64,000 bases of DNA from Subdoligranulum variabile (GTDB lineage Bacteria > Bacillota > Clostridia > Oscillospirales > Ruminococcaceae). Made by a program: the position numbers and the translations under genes. Positions 1 to 8,740 of this stretch are shown here, one piece after another (positions within the stretch are counted from its first letter, which is position 1; each line of letters starts with the position of its first letter). Below the pieces are notes generated by a model, which worked only from the letters and a program-made list of their open reading frames with translations, searched no databases and had not been told where the DNA came from. The stretch spans positions 62,001 through 126,000 of the forward strand of contig QAKI01000016.1 in the NCBI GenBank assembly GCA_003343905.1. The letters are read 5' to 3'.

Positions 1-308
1 AGGGCGAAATCCGCCGCCGGGGCCTCGCCGGGCTTCAGGTGCTTGATCTGGCTGCCCTGCGCGGTCTGCAGCGCGATCCAGACGATGTAATGGGCGTCCA
101 TCATCGGGTGGGCCACGCTGCCCACTTCCACATGGACCTTGTTGCCTTCCACCGTATAGACGGGAATATGCTTTTCATGCGCGGCTTCCACCGTGCCCGG
201 CACCAGCGGGGTCATCTTCTGGCCGCAGCAGAACACGGGCACGCCCTTGTCCTGTACCATCGTAATGATATTGCCGCAGTGCTCACAAATAAAATACTTC
301 TGCTCCAT
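1..308 (-). CDS. dfx: Desulfoferrodoxin (superoxide reductase), 3' end cut by the window edge
   Basis: About 102 N-terminal residues are visible, beginning MEQKYFICEHCGN. A rubredoxin-like iron site is seen as CEHC near residues 9-12 followed by an adjacent Cys pair (FCCG). The catalytic iron site is represented by the His pattern EAAHEKH and VGSVAHPMMDAH. In this family the enzyme reduces superoxide to peroxide in the cytosol of anaerobes, with electrons supplied by rubredoxin. The final Cys/His ligands lie outside the window. The start is fixed by GGGAGGTAAACG before ATG, and a good promoter lies upstream. It is divergent from the GTPase-nuclease gene. Confidence 0.93.
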   Translation of the reverse strand, partial: MEQKYFICEHCGNIITMVQDKGVPVFCCGQKMTPLVPGTVEAAHEKHIPVYTVEGNKVHVEVGSVAHPMMDAHYIVWIALQTAQGSQIKHLKPGEAPAADFA

Positions 309-391
309 CGTTTACCTCCCTGGTTCACGTCGTTGTTCATTTCGGAACGGGCAGGCGTGCGGCGTATAGCCGCCCGCTGCCCCTTGATTCC

Positions 392-419
392 ATTATATCA
401 TACAATTCTGCTTTGTAAA
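392..419 (-). promoter_or_regulatory. Sigma-A-like promoter for the desulfoferrodoxin gene
   Basis: On the minus strand TTTACA is followed after 16 nt by TATAAT, with an extended -10 (TGATATAAT). The leader to the ATG is about 80 nt. Confidence 0.75.
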
Positions 420-486
420 GGGCTTTTTTAGGAATTATTATTATTTTTTTACTTTTCTTTTCCCATTTTCCCCGCCGCGCCCCAAG

Positions 487-515
487 TTGACGCTCCCCCG
501 GCCGCGCGGTATAAT
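487..515 (+). promoter_or_regulatory. Sigma-A-like promoter for the GTPase-nuclease gene
   Basis: TTGACG (487-492), a 17-nt spacer and TATAAT (510-515). Transcription should begin near 522. This rules out the upstream start of the open frame at 487, because that codon lies in the -35 box. Confidence 0.82.
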
Positions 516-568
516 GAAAATAAATATCGCTGTGCCCGCCGCACCGCTCTATTCCCATCACCCGTCAC

Positions 569-621
569 GGACCCGCCGCAGGCGCTGCCATACCGCGGCG
601 GGTCCCGCGGCGTTTGCCGCG
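569..621 (+). promoter_or_regulatory. Structured 5' leader with two GC hairpins ahead of the GTPase-nuclease gene
   Basis: The roughly 127-nt leader contains a perfect 11-bp stem (GGACCCGCCGC at 569-579 with its complement at 595-605). It is followed directly by a 6-bp stem with a GTTT loop (606-621), which ends 15 nt before the Shine-Dalgarno sequence. There is no U tract, so this is not a standard attenuator. A role in controlling translation or elongation is inferred only. Confidence 0.45.
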
Positions 622-648
622 CCGCAAACCATACAGGGAGGAAACCGA

Positions 649-3279
649 ATGCCAAAACAACAGGAAACGCCCACACCCCGCAAGTACATCTGCACGGGGC
701 TGCTGGCCCATGTGGACAGCGGCAAGACCACCCTGGCCGAAGGGCTGCTGTACCGCGCGGGGGCGCTGCGCAAACTGGGGCGGGTGGACCACCGGGACGC
801 CTTTCTGGACACCGACGCCCAGGAGCGGGCGCGGGGCATCACGATCTTTGCCAAGCAGGCCGTGCTGACGCTGCCCGCAGCCGACGGCGCCGCCGAGACC
901 TGCATCACGCTGCTGGACACCCCCGGCCACGTGGACTTTTCCGCCGAAGCGGAGCGCGCCCTGCGGGTACTGGACTATGCGGTGCTGGTCATCAGCGGCA
1001 CCGACGGCGTGCAGGCCCACACCGAGACCCTGTGGAAGCTGCTGGCCCGCTACCGGGTGCCCACCCTGCTGTTCATCAACAAGATGGACCTGCCGGGGGC
1101 CGACGCGGCGGTGCGCCTGCGGGAACTGCGCGGGCGGTTCGGGGACGGCTGTGTGGATTTCACCCACGGCCCCGACCCCGAAGCTCTGGCTCTGTGCAGC
1201 GAACCGCTGATGGAAGAAGTGCTGGCCGATGGCACGCCCGCGCAGGACACGCTGGTGACGGCCATTGCCCGGCGGCAGGTATTCCCCTGCTTTTTCGGTT
1301 CCGCGCTGCGGCTGGAAGGGCTGGACGCCCTGCTACGCGGCCTGCAAACGCTGACGCGGATGCCGCCCGCCTGGCCGGAGTTCGGCGCGCGGGTGTTCAA
1401 GATCAGCCAGGACGACGCCGGGACGCGGCTGACCTGGCTGAAAGTCACCGGCGGCGAACTGGCGGTCAAAGCCCTGCTGCCGGGCGGCGAAAAGGCCGAC
1501 GCCCTGCGCCTGTACAGCGGCAGCAAGTTCCGGCTGGTGAGCGCCGCCGTGCCCGGCATGGTGGTGGCGGTGGCCGGGCCCGCCGCCACATGGCCCGGCC
1601 AGGGGTTGGGGGCCGAAGCCGACGCCGAAGCCCCACTACTGGAACCCGTGCTGAACTACCGGGCAAGCTGCGCCGGGGCCGACCCGCACACGCTGCTGCG
1701 GGCGCTGCAAACGCTGGAGGACGAGGACCCGCAGCTGCACGTCGCCTGGCGCGACGACCTGGCCGAAGTCCACGTGCAGCTTATGGGCGAAGTGCAGTTG
1801 GAGATCCTGCAAACGCTGCTGCAAAGCCGCTTCGGCCTGGAAGTGACCTTCTCGGAGGGCGGCATTCTGTACAAAGAAACGCTGACCGCCCCGGTGGAGG
1901 GCATCGGCCACTACGAACCGCTGCGCCACTACGCCGAGGTGCATCTGCTGCTGGAACCCGCCCCGCGGGGCAGCGGCATCCAACTGGCGGCCGACTGCCC
2001 GCCCGACACGCTGGGCGAAAATTGGCAGCGGCTCGTGCTGACCCATCTGGCCGAGCGCACCCACCCCGGCGTGCTGACCGGCGCGCCGCTGACCGATGTG
2101 AAGATCACGCTGGCGGCGGGCCGCGCCCACCAGAAACACACCGAGGGCGGGGATTTCCGCCAGGCCACCTACCGCGCCGTGCGGCAGGGCCTGCGGACGG
2201 CAGCCGCCAAAGGGACCGTGGCGCTGCTGGAGCCCTGGTACGACTTTACGCTGGAACTGCCCGCCGACGCCGTGGGCCGCGCGATGGCGGACATCCAGCG
2301 GATGTGCGGCACCTTTGACCCGCCCGAAACGCTGGGCGACACCGCCCGCCTGACCGGCCGCCTGCCGGTGGCATCGTCCCGCGGCTATGCCCGCGAGGTG
2401 GCAGCCTACACCCATGGTCTGGGCCGCTGGTCGGTGCTGCCCGCCGGGTATGACGTCTGCCACGACGCCGAAGCAGTGATCGCGGCGGCCGGGTACGACC
2501 CCGCCGCCGATGTGGAGAACCCCGCCGATTCGGTCTTTTGCTCCCACGGGGCCGGGTACACGGTGCCCTGGGACGAGGTGCCCGCCCGCGCCCATGTGGA
2601 CAGCGGCCTGACCCGCCGTCTGGCCCCCGCCGGGCAGGAACCGGCCGAGGAGAGCGCCGCAGCCCGTCGCCGCCGGGCCGATGCCTACCGGGGCACGCTG
2701 GAACAGGACAAGGAACTGCTGGCGATCTTTGAGCGCACCTACGGCAAGATCAAACACCGGGGCGAGAACGGGACCGACGCCAAAAAGGCCGCCCGCGCCG
2801 CGCTGCACACCGCCCCCGCCGCCTATGCCCCGGCCAAGCCCCAGCCCACCGGGCCGGACTATCTGCTGGTGGACGGCTACAACGTCATTTTCGCGTGGGA
2901 CGATCTGCGCCGCGTGGCCGAAGGCAGCCTGGACGCGGCGCGCCGCCGCCTGATGGACATTCTGTGCAACTATGCCGGGTACAAACGCTGTGTGCCGATC
3001 CTGGTGTTCGACGCCTACAAAGTCCGGGGCGGCGCGCGGGAGGTGGAACGCTACCACAACCTGTATGTGGTCTACACCAAAGAGGCCGAGACCGCCGATA
3101 TGTACATCGAGCGGGCCACCCACGAACTGGCCAAAGAGCGCCGCACCCGCGTGGTGAGCAGCGACGGGGCCGAGCAGGTCATCGTGCTGGGGCACGGGGC
3201 GTTGCGGGTATCGGCCCGCGCCTTTGCGGAGGAAGTGGCCGCCGTGGAAAAGGAGATCCGGGAATTTTTGCAGGAGTAA
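649..3279 (+). CDS. TetM/EF-G-like ribosomal GTPase fused to a C-terminal YacP/Rae1-like NYN endoribonuclease
   Basis: 876 aa. Residues 1 to about 650 form a translational GTPase of the TetM/ribosomal-protection type. G1 is AHVDSGKT (20-27), the switch I Thr is at 65 (RGITIF), G3 is DTPGH (90-94) and G4 is NKMD (144-147), followed by EF-G-like domains II-V. After a charged linker, residues 737-876 match YacP: DYLLVDGYN (D742), TADMYIE (D817) and SSDGAEQ (D839) are the expected acidic metal site. B. subtilis YacP (Rae1) cuts mRNA in the ribosomal A site, and TetM-like proteins also act at that site, so one polypeptide could deliver a nuclease to the ribosome. That combined role is inferred. 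ATG at 649 has AGGGAGGAAACCGA upstream and lies downstream of the promoter. A tetracycline-resistance phenotype cannot be read from the sequence. Confidence 0.9.
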   Translation: MPKQQETPTPRKYICTGLLAHVDSGKTTLAEGLLYRAGALRKLGRVDHRDAFLDTDAQERARGITIFAKQAVLTLPAADGAAETCITLLDTPGHVDFSAEAERALRVLDYAVLVISGTDGVQAHTETLWKLLARYRVPTLLFINKMDLPGADAAVRLRELRGRFGDGCVDFTHGPDPEALALCSEPLMEEVLADGTPAQDTLVTAIARRQVFPCFFGSALRLEGLDALLRGLQTLTRMPPAWPEFGARVFKISQDDAGTRLTWLKVTGGELAVKALLPGGEKADALRLYSGSKFRLVSAAVPGMVVAVAGPAATWPGQGLGAEADAEAPLLEPVLNYRASCAGADPHTLLRALQTLEDEDPQLHVAWRDDLAEVHVQLMGEVQLEILQTLLQSRFGLEVTFSEGGILYKETLTAPVEGIGHYEPLRHYAEVHLLLEPAPRGSGIQLAADCPPDTLGENWQRLVLTHLAERTHPGVLTGAPLTDVKITLAAGRAHQKHTEGGDFRQATYRAVRQGLRTAAAKGTVALLEPWYDFTLELPADAVGRAMADIQRMCGTFDPPETLGDTARLTGRLPVASSRGYAREVAAYTHGLGRWSVLPAGYDVCHDAEAVIAAAGYDPAADVENPADSVFCSHGAGYTVPWDEVPARAHVDSGLTRRLAPAGQEPAEESAAARRRRADAYRGTLEQDKELLAIFERTYGKIKHRGENGTDAKKAARAALHTAPAAYAPAKPQPTGPDYLLVDGYNVIFAWDDLRRVAEGSLDAARRRLMDILCNYAGYKRCVPILVFDAYKVRGGAREVERYHNLYVVYTKEAETADMYIERATHELAKERRTRVVSSDGAEQVIVLGHGALRVSARAFAEEVAAVEKEIREFLQE

Positions 3280-3310
3280 GTCCTTTCCCCATTGTTTTAT
3301 ACGACAAAGA

Positions 3311-3349
3311 CCCGGCGCCTGCCGCATGGCAGGCGCCGGGTCCTTTTTG
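3311..3349 (+). terminator. Rho-independent terminator after the GTPase-nuclease gene
   Basis: A perfect 13-bp GC stem (CCCGGCGCCTGCC and its complement, GCAT loop) is followed by TCCTTTTT. It may also serve gdhA from the other side, where the T tract is weaker. Confidence 0.9.
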
Positions 3350-3388
3350 TAAGATCAGAGATTATAAAATCAGGGGTTCAAGCCGGGA

Positions 3389-4735
3389 TCAGACGATGCC
3401 CTGGCTCATCATGGCGTTGGCGACCTTCAGGAAGCCCGCGATGTTCGCACCGGCGACCAGGTTGCCCTTGCAGCCGTACTGCTCCGCCGCTTCCGCCGCG
3501 TTCTTGTAGATGTTGACCATGATGTTGTGCAGGCGCTCGTCCACTTCCTCGAAGGACCAGCCCAGACGCAGGGAGTTCTGGCTCATCTCCAGGCCGGAGG
3601 TAGCCACGCCGCCCGCGTTGGACGCCTTGGCAGGCGCAAACAGCACGTTGTTGGCCTGCAGGTAGGCGATGGCTTCGGGGGTGGAAGGCATATTCGCGCC
3701 TTCGGCGACCGCATAGCAGCCGTTGGCGACCAGCGCCTTGGCGCCTTCCAGCGGCAGTTCGTTCTGGGTGGCGCAGGGCAGGGCGATGTCGCAGGGGACG
3801 TTCCAGATGCCCTGGCTGCCCTCCACATACTTGGCGGTGGGCACGTAGTCCAGGTAGGTCTTGATGCGGGCGCGCTTGACTTCCTTGATCTCCTGCATGA
3901 CCTTGTAGTCGATGCCGTTCTCGTCCACGATGTAACCGTTGGAATCGCTCATGGCGATGACCTTGCCGCCCAGCTGGGTAGCCTTCTGGTTGGCGTAGAT
4001 GGCCACGTTGCCGGAGCCGGAGATGACCACCTTGGCGCCCTGGAAGCTCTTGCCGTTGGCTTTGAGCATCTCATCAGTGAAGTAGCACAGGCCGTAGCCG
4101 GTAGCCTCGGTGCGGGCCAGAGAGCCGCCGTAGGGGATGCCCTTGCCGGTCAGCACGCCCACGAAGCTGTTGGTGATGCGCTTGTACTCGCCGAACAGGT
4201 AGCCGATCTCGCGGCCGCCCACGCCGATGTCACCGGCGGGCACGTCGGTATCGGGGCCGATGTGGCGGTACAGTTCGGTCATGAAGCTCTGGCAGAAGCG
4301 CATGACCTCGGCGTCGGACTTGCCGTGGGGGTCAAAGTCGCAGCCGCCCTTGCCGCCGCCCATGGGCAGGCCAGTCAGGCTGTTCTTGAACACCTGCTCA
4401 AAGCCCAGGAACTTGATGATGGACAGGTTGACGCTGGGATGGAAGCGCAGACCGCCCTTGTAGGGGCCAATGGCAGAGTTGAACTGCACACGGTATCCGC
4501 GGTTGACCTGGACCTTGCCGTTATCGTCCACCCAGGGCACACGGAACATGACCACGCGCTCCGGCTCGACCATACGCTCGATCAGACCGGCCTTCTCGTA
4601 TTCGGGATGGGCCGCGATGACGGGTTCCAGGCTTTCGAGGACTTCCTCCACCGCCTGCAGAAACTCCTTCTGTTCGGGGTTGCGCTGAACAAGACCTTCG
4701 TAGATGCCCAGCAGATACTCATTTTTGATCGACAT
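3389..4735 (-). CDS. gdhA: NADP-type glutamate dehydrogenase
   Basis: 448 aa, the normal size for hexameric bacterial GdhA. It catalyses the reductive amination of 2-oxoglutarate to glutamate. The active-site segment GPYKGGLRFHP, the glycine-rich GLPMGGGKGG with its catalytic Lys, DVPAGDIGVGGRE, and the nucleotide-binding SGSGNVA in the second domain are all present. It is monocistronic, between its own promoter and the hairpin at 3311. The start is supported by AAGGAGTGTGTTCCC before ATG. It supplies glutamate, which also feeds the arginine genes at 40-48 kb. Confidence 0.97.
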   Translation of the reverse strand: MSIKNEYLLGIYEGLVQRNPEQKEFLQAVEEVLESLEPVIAAHPEYEKAGLIERMVEPERVVMFRVPWVDDNGKVQVNRGYRVQFNSAIGPYKGGLRFHPSVNLSIIKFLGFEQVFKNSLTGLPMGGGKGGCDFDPHGKSDAEVMRFCQSFMTELYRHIGPDTDVPAGDIGVGGREIGYLFGEYKRITNSFVGVLTGKGIPYGGSLARTEATGYGLCYFTDEMLKANGKSFQGAKVVISGSGNVAIYANQKATQLGGKVIAMSDSNGYIVDENGIDYKVMQEIKEVKRARIKTYLDYVPTAKYVEGSQGIWNVPCDIALPCATQNELPLEGAKALVANGCYAVAEGANMPSTPEAIAYLQANNVLFAPAKASNAGGVATSGLEMSQNSLRLGWSFEEVDERLHNIMVNIYKNAAEAAEQYGCKGNLVAGANIAGFLKVANAMMSQGIV

Positions 4736-4775
4736 GGGAACACACTCCTTTATATAAAAATCTCTCCCGACCTAT

Positions 4776-4804
4776 ATGTTAGCACCATATGGATGCTTTT
4801 TCAA
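4776..4804 (-). promoter_or_regulatory. Probable gdhA promoter
   Basis: On the minus strand TTGAAA, a 17-nt spacer and TAACAT, about 40 nt before the gdhA start. The surroundings are A+T-rich. Confidence 0.6.
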
Positions 4805-4883
4805 GTTCTCTGCCCATATTTTCATAAATTTTGTTTGCTGGCAGGCAGCAGTTGTTTCCATATCATGAACACAGCCTGTCGTT

Positions 4884-6299
4884 TCAGGGCTGCAGCATCG
4901 TCACCGGCGTGTAGTCGGTGCTGCCCTGCAAAAAGGCTTCGGCGTCGATGAGGGCGTAGTCATATTCCTGGGTATACGGTTCCTGTTCCCTGACGGGGAT
5001 CAGGAACCGGCCGTCATCGGTCACAGCGGCGGGAGCCATCCGTTGATCCACCGCAGAAGCCTTTTCCACCTTCTGTGCGACCTCATACTGTTCCCCTGTC
5101 TGCCGATCCAGCACCCACATCCGTTCAGAACTTCCATGGATCCAGACCCAGCGCCCCTCCCAGGCTGCCGTGCCGGGCAGGGCGTAGATCTCCACATCCG
5201 AAATCCGCATTTCCGGCCCGCCCAGTTCCTTCCATTGGCCGGTCTGCGGGTCATAGGCGCGCGGAACGGCACGCACTACGCCCCATCGCGGGTCCCGTTC
5301 TTCCGTTATTCTAAAATACAGCCAGCCGCCCGCCTGCCCCAAAAACATGCTGTCAAAGCTGTAAGCAGGGTCGGCCACCAGCTTGCTGCGCTCGCCGGTG
5401 GCCGGGTCCAGCAGATTGAGTTCGTAATAGCCGTTTTGCCTCACCGCATCATAGGCTTCATAATTTTCAGCGGAATTGGGCAGCGGCACTTTGGTGACGA
5501 ACCGCTCAACGATCAGTTTCCGTCCCAGTGCACCGCTGGGCCATTCCCCGTCCCGCAGCGGAAGCGCACTCACTGTGCCGTCTGCCAAAGAAACACGGTA
5601 TAACTTCCGCCCGCCGGAGCCGGGCGCGCCGCTGTTATAGCCATACAGCGCAGCGCCGTCACACCAGCGCAGCCAGCTGTCCACCCCCAGATTTTGGGAA
5701 AGTTCCACATACCGTTTGGCGCTGCCGTCCGCTGCAACGACCATCAAACCGGCAGGCCTTACCGCCTGCTCATAGTACGCACGCTGAAAGGCCCTCTCCT
5801 CTTCCGCATCCTGCGACTGGGTCAGTTGCATTGACTGTTCGTACTCCTCCCAGGTATCGGGCAGATTTTCCCCCTCCCACCGCTTGTAAAGGTAGACTTC
5901 ATCCCCGGCGACAAACAGTTGGCAGTTCTGGCGCACGCCGGGGAAATAGGCCGGACAGGATTCCGTGTCATGGGTACAGCCCGGTACACTGCACAGCACC
6001 CGCTGTTCAGCCGTATCATAGTCGATGACCATTACAAGGCCGTGGTCGTTTTCCCACTTCATCTGGTAGCCCCGTGTTCCTGTGTTGAACCACATATGGG
6101 TATCATCTGCGGGCAGAATGGGGTACAACTCCCCCGCCACGGCAGGCAGGGCGGCGGTTTCCTCCGTCGAGGCTGTTTCCGCCGTTTCGGCGGGTTGCGG
6201 CGCAGCGGTCGCGGACGGGGCGCTTTCGTCCCGCCCGCCGCAGGCGGCCAGCGAACCGGCCAGCGCCAAAGCCATCATCACACAGCACAGGCGTTTCAT
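4884..6299 (-). CDS. Secreted lipoprotein of unknown function, intact paralog of the frameshifted neighbour
   Basis: 471 aa. A signal peptide with lipobox LAAC (MKRLCC to SLAACGG) is followed by a low-complexity Ala/Thr/Pro/Glu linker. The ectodomain of about 400 residues has alternating strand-rich segments and a three-Cys motif, CSVPGCTHDTESCPAYFPG. I recognise no enzyme motif; the repeated short blocks could form a beta-propeller-like fold, which is a guess. The start at MKR is chosen from AAGGAG 8 nt upstream. It is the last gene of the two-component operon (47 nt after its paralog). Its first 40 and last 25 codons are nearly identical to the paralog, while the middle has diverged. Confidence 0.8.
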   Translation of the reverse strand: MKRLCCVMMALALAGSLAACGGRDESAPSATAAPQPAETAETASTEETAALPAVAGELYPILPADDTHMWFNTGTRGYQMKWENDHGLVMVIDYDTAEQRVLCSVPGCTHDTESCPAYFPGVRQNCQLFVAGDEVYLYKRWEGENLPDTWEEYEQSMQLTQSQDAEEERAFQRAYYEQAVRPAGLMVVAADGSAKRYVELSQNLGVDSWLRWCDGAALYGYNSGAPGSGGRKLYRVSLADGTVSALPLRDGEWPSGALGRKLIVERFVTKVPLPNSAENYEAYDAVRQNGYYELNLLDPATGERSKLVADPAYSFDSMFLGQAGGWLYFRITEERDPRWGVVRAVPRAYDPQTGQWKELGGPEMRISDVEIYALPGTAAWEGRWVWIHGSSERMWVLDRQTGEQYEVAQKVEKASAVDQRMAPAAVTDDGRFLIPVREQEPYTQEYDYALIDAEAFLQGSTDYTPVTMLQP

Positions 6300-6346
6300 A
6301 CATCCATCTCCTTTTTGCGTAGAAAGTCCTTCCCCGCCGTTTTCGT

Positions 6347-7803
6347 TCACTGCAGCATCGTCACCGGCGTGTAGTCGGTGCTTCCCTGCAAAAAGGCTTC
6401 AGCGTCGATAAGGGCGTAGTCATAGCCCCCCTCGCGGTAGGCAGTTTGCACCAGAAAGCGCCCGTCGTTCGTCAGTGCGCAGGGCGTCACCGCCCACGGG
6501 ATCCCCGAATCGGTGTTTTCTTCCATCGGCATGGCTGTCAGTTCCCCGGTCTGCTGGTCCAGCACCCAGGCCAGATTTTCGCCATACACGTTGTCGCTGC
6601 CGTGGAACCGAAGATACCGCCCCTGCCGGGCGGCGATCTCCGGCAGGGCGGGCGCCGCCGGGTCGGACACGGTCATGGTCGGGTCGGGCAGAGGCTTCGG
6701 CAGGTCCTGCCACGTCCCGGTAGCAGAATCATAGGTGCTGTAGCTGCGCTGGTAGGGACCGCCCTCCGAAGCAGAGGTTTGTTCCTCAAAATACAGTTTG
6801 CCGTCCCACAGGCCGTAAAAATCCATACTGCCGTTTGTGCTTCCATCATGGGGACGTTCCAGGATCTTGCTCCGCTCGCCGGTGGCGGGGTCCAGCCAGT
6901 CGTATTCCACCACGGCCGTTTGGAGCACAGCCTGATAGGCTTCCCAGTTTTCCCCGATCGTCGGGTCCGGCAGCGGCGCCTGCGTGACGATCCGGCGGGT
7001 GAGCAGGCGGTTCCCCTCGGCGGCCGTGACCCACTCGTAAGGCTGCAGGGCAAAGGTCGTCACGCTGCCGTCCGCCAGCGAAACACGGTAGCCCACCGCC
7101 TGGCCGCCCTCCTGCATTTCGGACCCGTACAGCGCCGCGCCGTCACACCAGCGCAGCGCGTTGGGGCCGATATCCCGGGTACAGGTCACTTCCCGGCGGG
7201 AAGCGCCGTCCCCGTCGATGATAAAAAGGCCCGCCGGGGCAGATTGTTCCGCATACCGCCTGCGGTAGGAGGCCAGCAGTTCTTCCTCGGTCATGCCCTC
7301 CTGCGCGGCCTGCGCCACCTTTTCCTCCCAGCGATTGCGGACGACCTCGGCCTCGTAGTCCTCCCAACTGCCCTCATAGTGCATCGTGGCGATCGAATGG
7401 TACACATAGACCTTGTCCCCCGCCGTAAAGAGGGCCACTTCCCTTCCGTATCCCGGAACGTACGCCGGGCAGGCATCGGAGTCATGGGCGCAGCCCGCAC
7501 GCTGCACAACACCTGCTGTTCGGCAGTGGCATAGTCGATCTTTGTCACCAGACAGTAGCGCCCTATACGGGGGTCCAGCAAATAATAGGCATCGCCTGCA
7601 TTGAAGGTCGGGGTCACATAATTGTCTTTCACCTCGTAAAAATCCCCCGCCGGGGCGGGCGATTCTTGCGCCGGGGCGGTCTCTGCCGTGGCGGCGGGTT
7701 GCGGCGCGGCGGTCGCGGACGGGGCGCTTTCGTCCCGCCCGCCGCAGGCGGCCAGCGAACCGGCCAGCAACAAAGCCAGCGCGGCACAGTACAGACGTTT
7801 CAT
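6347..7803 (-). pseudogene. Lipoprotein paralog broken by a one-base frameshift
   Basis: The N-terminal part (MKRLYC to VLCSV) is read in one frame from ATG 7803. The rest (GCAHDSDACPAY to the end) is in another frame. Alignment with the intact paralog shows GTG CCG GGC TGC becoming GTGCGGGCTGC, that is, one missing C/G pair near 7497-7499. Correcting it restores a roughly 485-aa lipoprotein with the lipobox LAAC, the three-Cys motif and the same C-terminal YALIDAEAFLQGSTDYTPV. Whether this is a real lesion, a phase-variable site or a sequencing error cannot be told here. AAGGAG lies 7 nt before the start. Confidence 0.8.
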
Positions 7804-7852
7804 AGCGTTTCTCCTTTGGTCGTGCATTTTGTGGCCGCGCAGACGGTGGCGG

Positions 7853-8740
7853 TCAGGGCGTGAGCAGGGGCAGTTCTTCCTCAGCGCAGGGTTGCAGGTT
7901 CAGGTTCAGGAACCACCGCGGGCTGGTGATCGTGGTCGTGCCGGACCAGCCCGAATACTCATACGGGCTGACCAGCGCCGCGATCAGTGCTTCGCCGTTG
8001 CGGCTGTATAAGGCGTTGGGGTAGGGGCAGTTTTCCGGCACGGCCCAGTCGCCCAGATTTTCCAGCCCGGCCTGCGCCGCAAAGGCCCGCAGGGCGTCCT
8101 CCCCCGGTGTGGGCAGCGGCGTGTCCCCCGTGCGCGGGGCCGAGATCCAAAGCTGGGTGATGACGCCGGTGCGGCTGTCCATCGTCATGCTGAACGCCGT
8201 GTACAGCGACCCCTGTTCCAGCGCGAACCGCTTGAGGGTCACGAAGCCCAGACTGTCGGTGGCATAATAGGGCACGTCCAGGCTGTAATACCAGCCGTCA
8301 TCGCCTGTATAGTAAGCCTCGTCCACAGCGGGCCAGTCGGTGGCCCAGTCCACCCACTGGCGGTCCAGTACGCCCTGATCCGCCAGATTTTGCAGCGCCG
8401 CGTCCACCGTGTCCCGGTATTCGCTGCCGTTGGTCATGCTTTCCAGGCTGCTCCGCGCGCTCACATACAGTTTCAGCGGCGGCTGTTCCTCGTCCGGCCC
8501 GGCTTCCTGCAGGTCAGGGGGCGCGATATTCTGCTGTTGCTGCTGCGCCGTGAGCTGGCGCAGGATGTAATAATCCTCCCCGCTGGGGACCGGTGCGACA
8601 TAGGGGTCCCGCACCGGGGCGCTGCGCCCCAGGGCCGCCGCGTCCACCGCCGCCAGGAACGCCGCCGGGGCGGCCGCGCAGCCCAGCACCGCTGCCACGC
8701 ACAGCCCGGTCATCCACCGGGGATGCTGCCACAGGTTCAT
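7853..8740 (-). CDS. Membrane-anchored protein of unknown function, third gene of the two-component operon
   Basis: 295 aa from MNLWQHPRW. One hydrophobic segment lies at about residues 10-32, with an extracytoplasmic remainder predicted. There is a Gln run near residues 65-70 and no motif I recognise. The start overlaps the kinase stop (ATGA), with AAAGGAGG upstream inside the kinase gene, so it is translationally coupled to the sensor. It may be an accessory or target protein of the kinase, but that is inferred from position alone. Confidence 0.75.
   Translation of the reverse strand: MNLWQHPRWMTGLCVAAVLGCAAAPAAFLAAVDAAALGRSAPVRDPYVAPVPSGEDYYILRQLTAQQQQQNIAPPDLQEAGPDEEQPPLKLYVSARSSLESMTNGSEYRDTVDAALQNLADQGVLDRQWVDWATDWPAVDEAYYTGDDGWYYSLDVPYYATDSLGFVTLKRFALEQGSLYTAFSMTMDSRTGVITQLWISAPRTGDTPLPTPGEDALRAFAAQAGLENLGDWAVPENCPYPNALYSRNGEALIAALVSPYEYSGWSGTTTITSPRWFLNLNLQPCAEEELPLLTP

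Noticed and set aside
487..648. N-terminal extension of the GTPase-nuclease frame to 487
   Set aside because: The codon lies in the -35 box, the extension has no family similarity, and ATG 649 has a strong ribosome site.
649..3279. A plain tetracycline-resistance gene call
   Set aside because: The GTPase core is related, but the C-terminal nuclease and uncertain domain IV loops do not allow a resistance claim.
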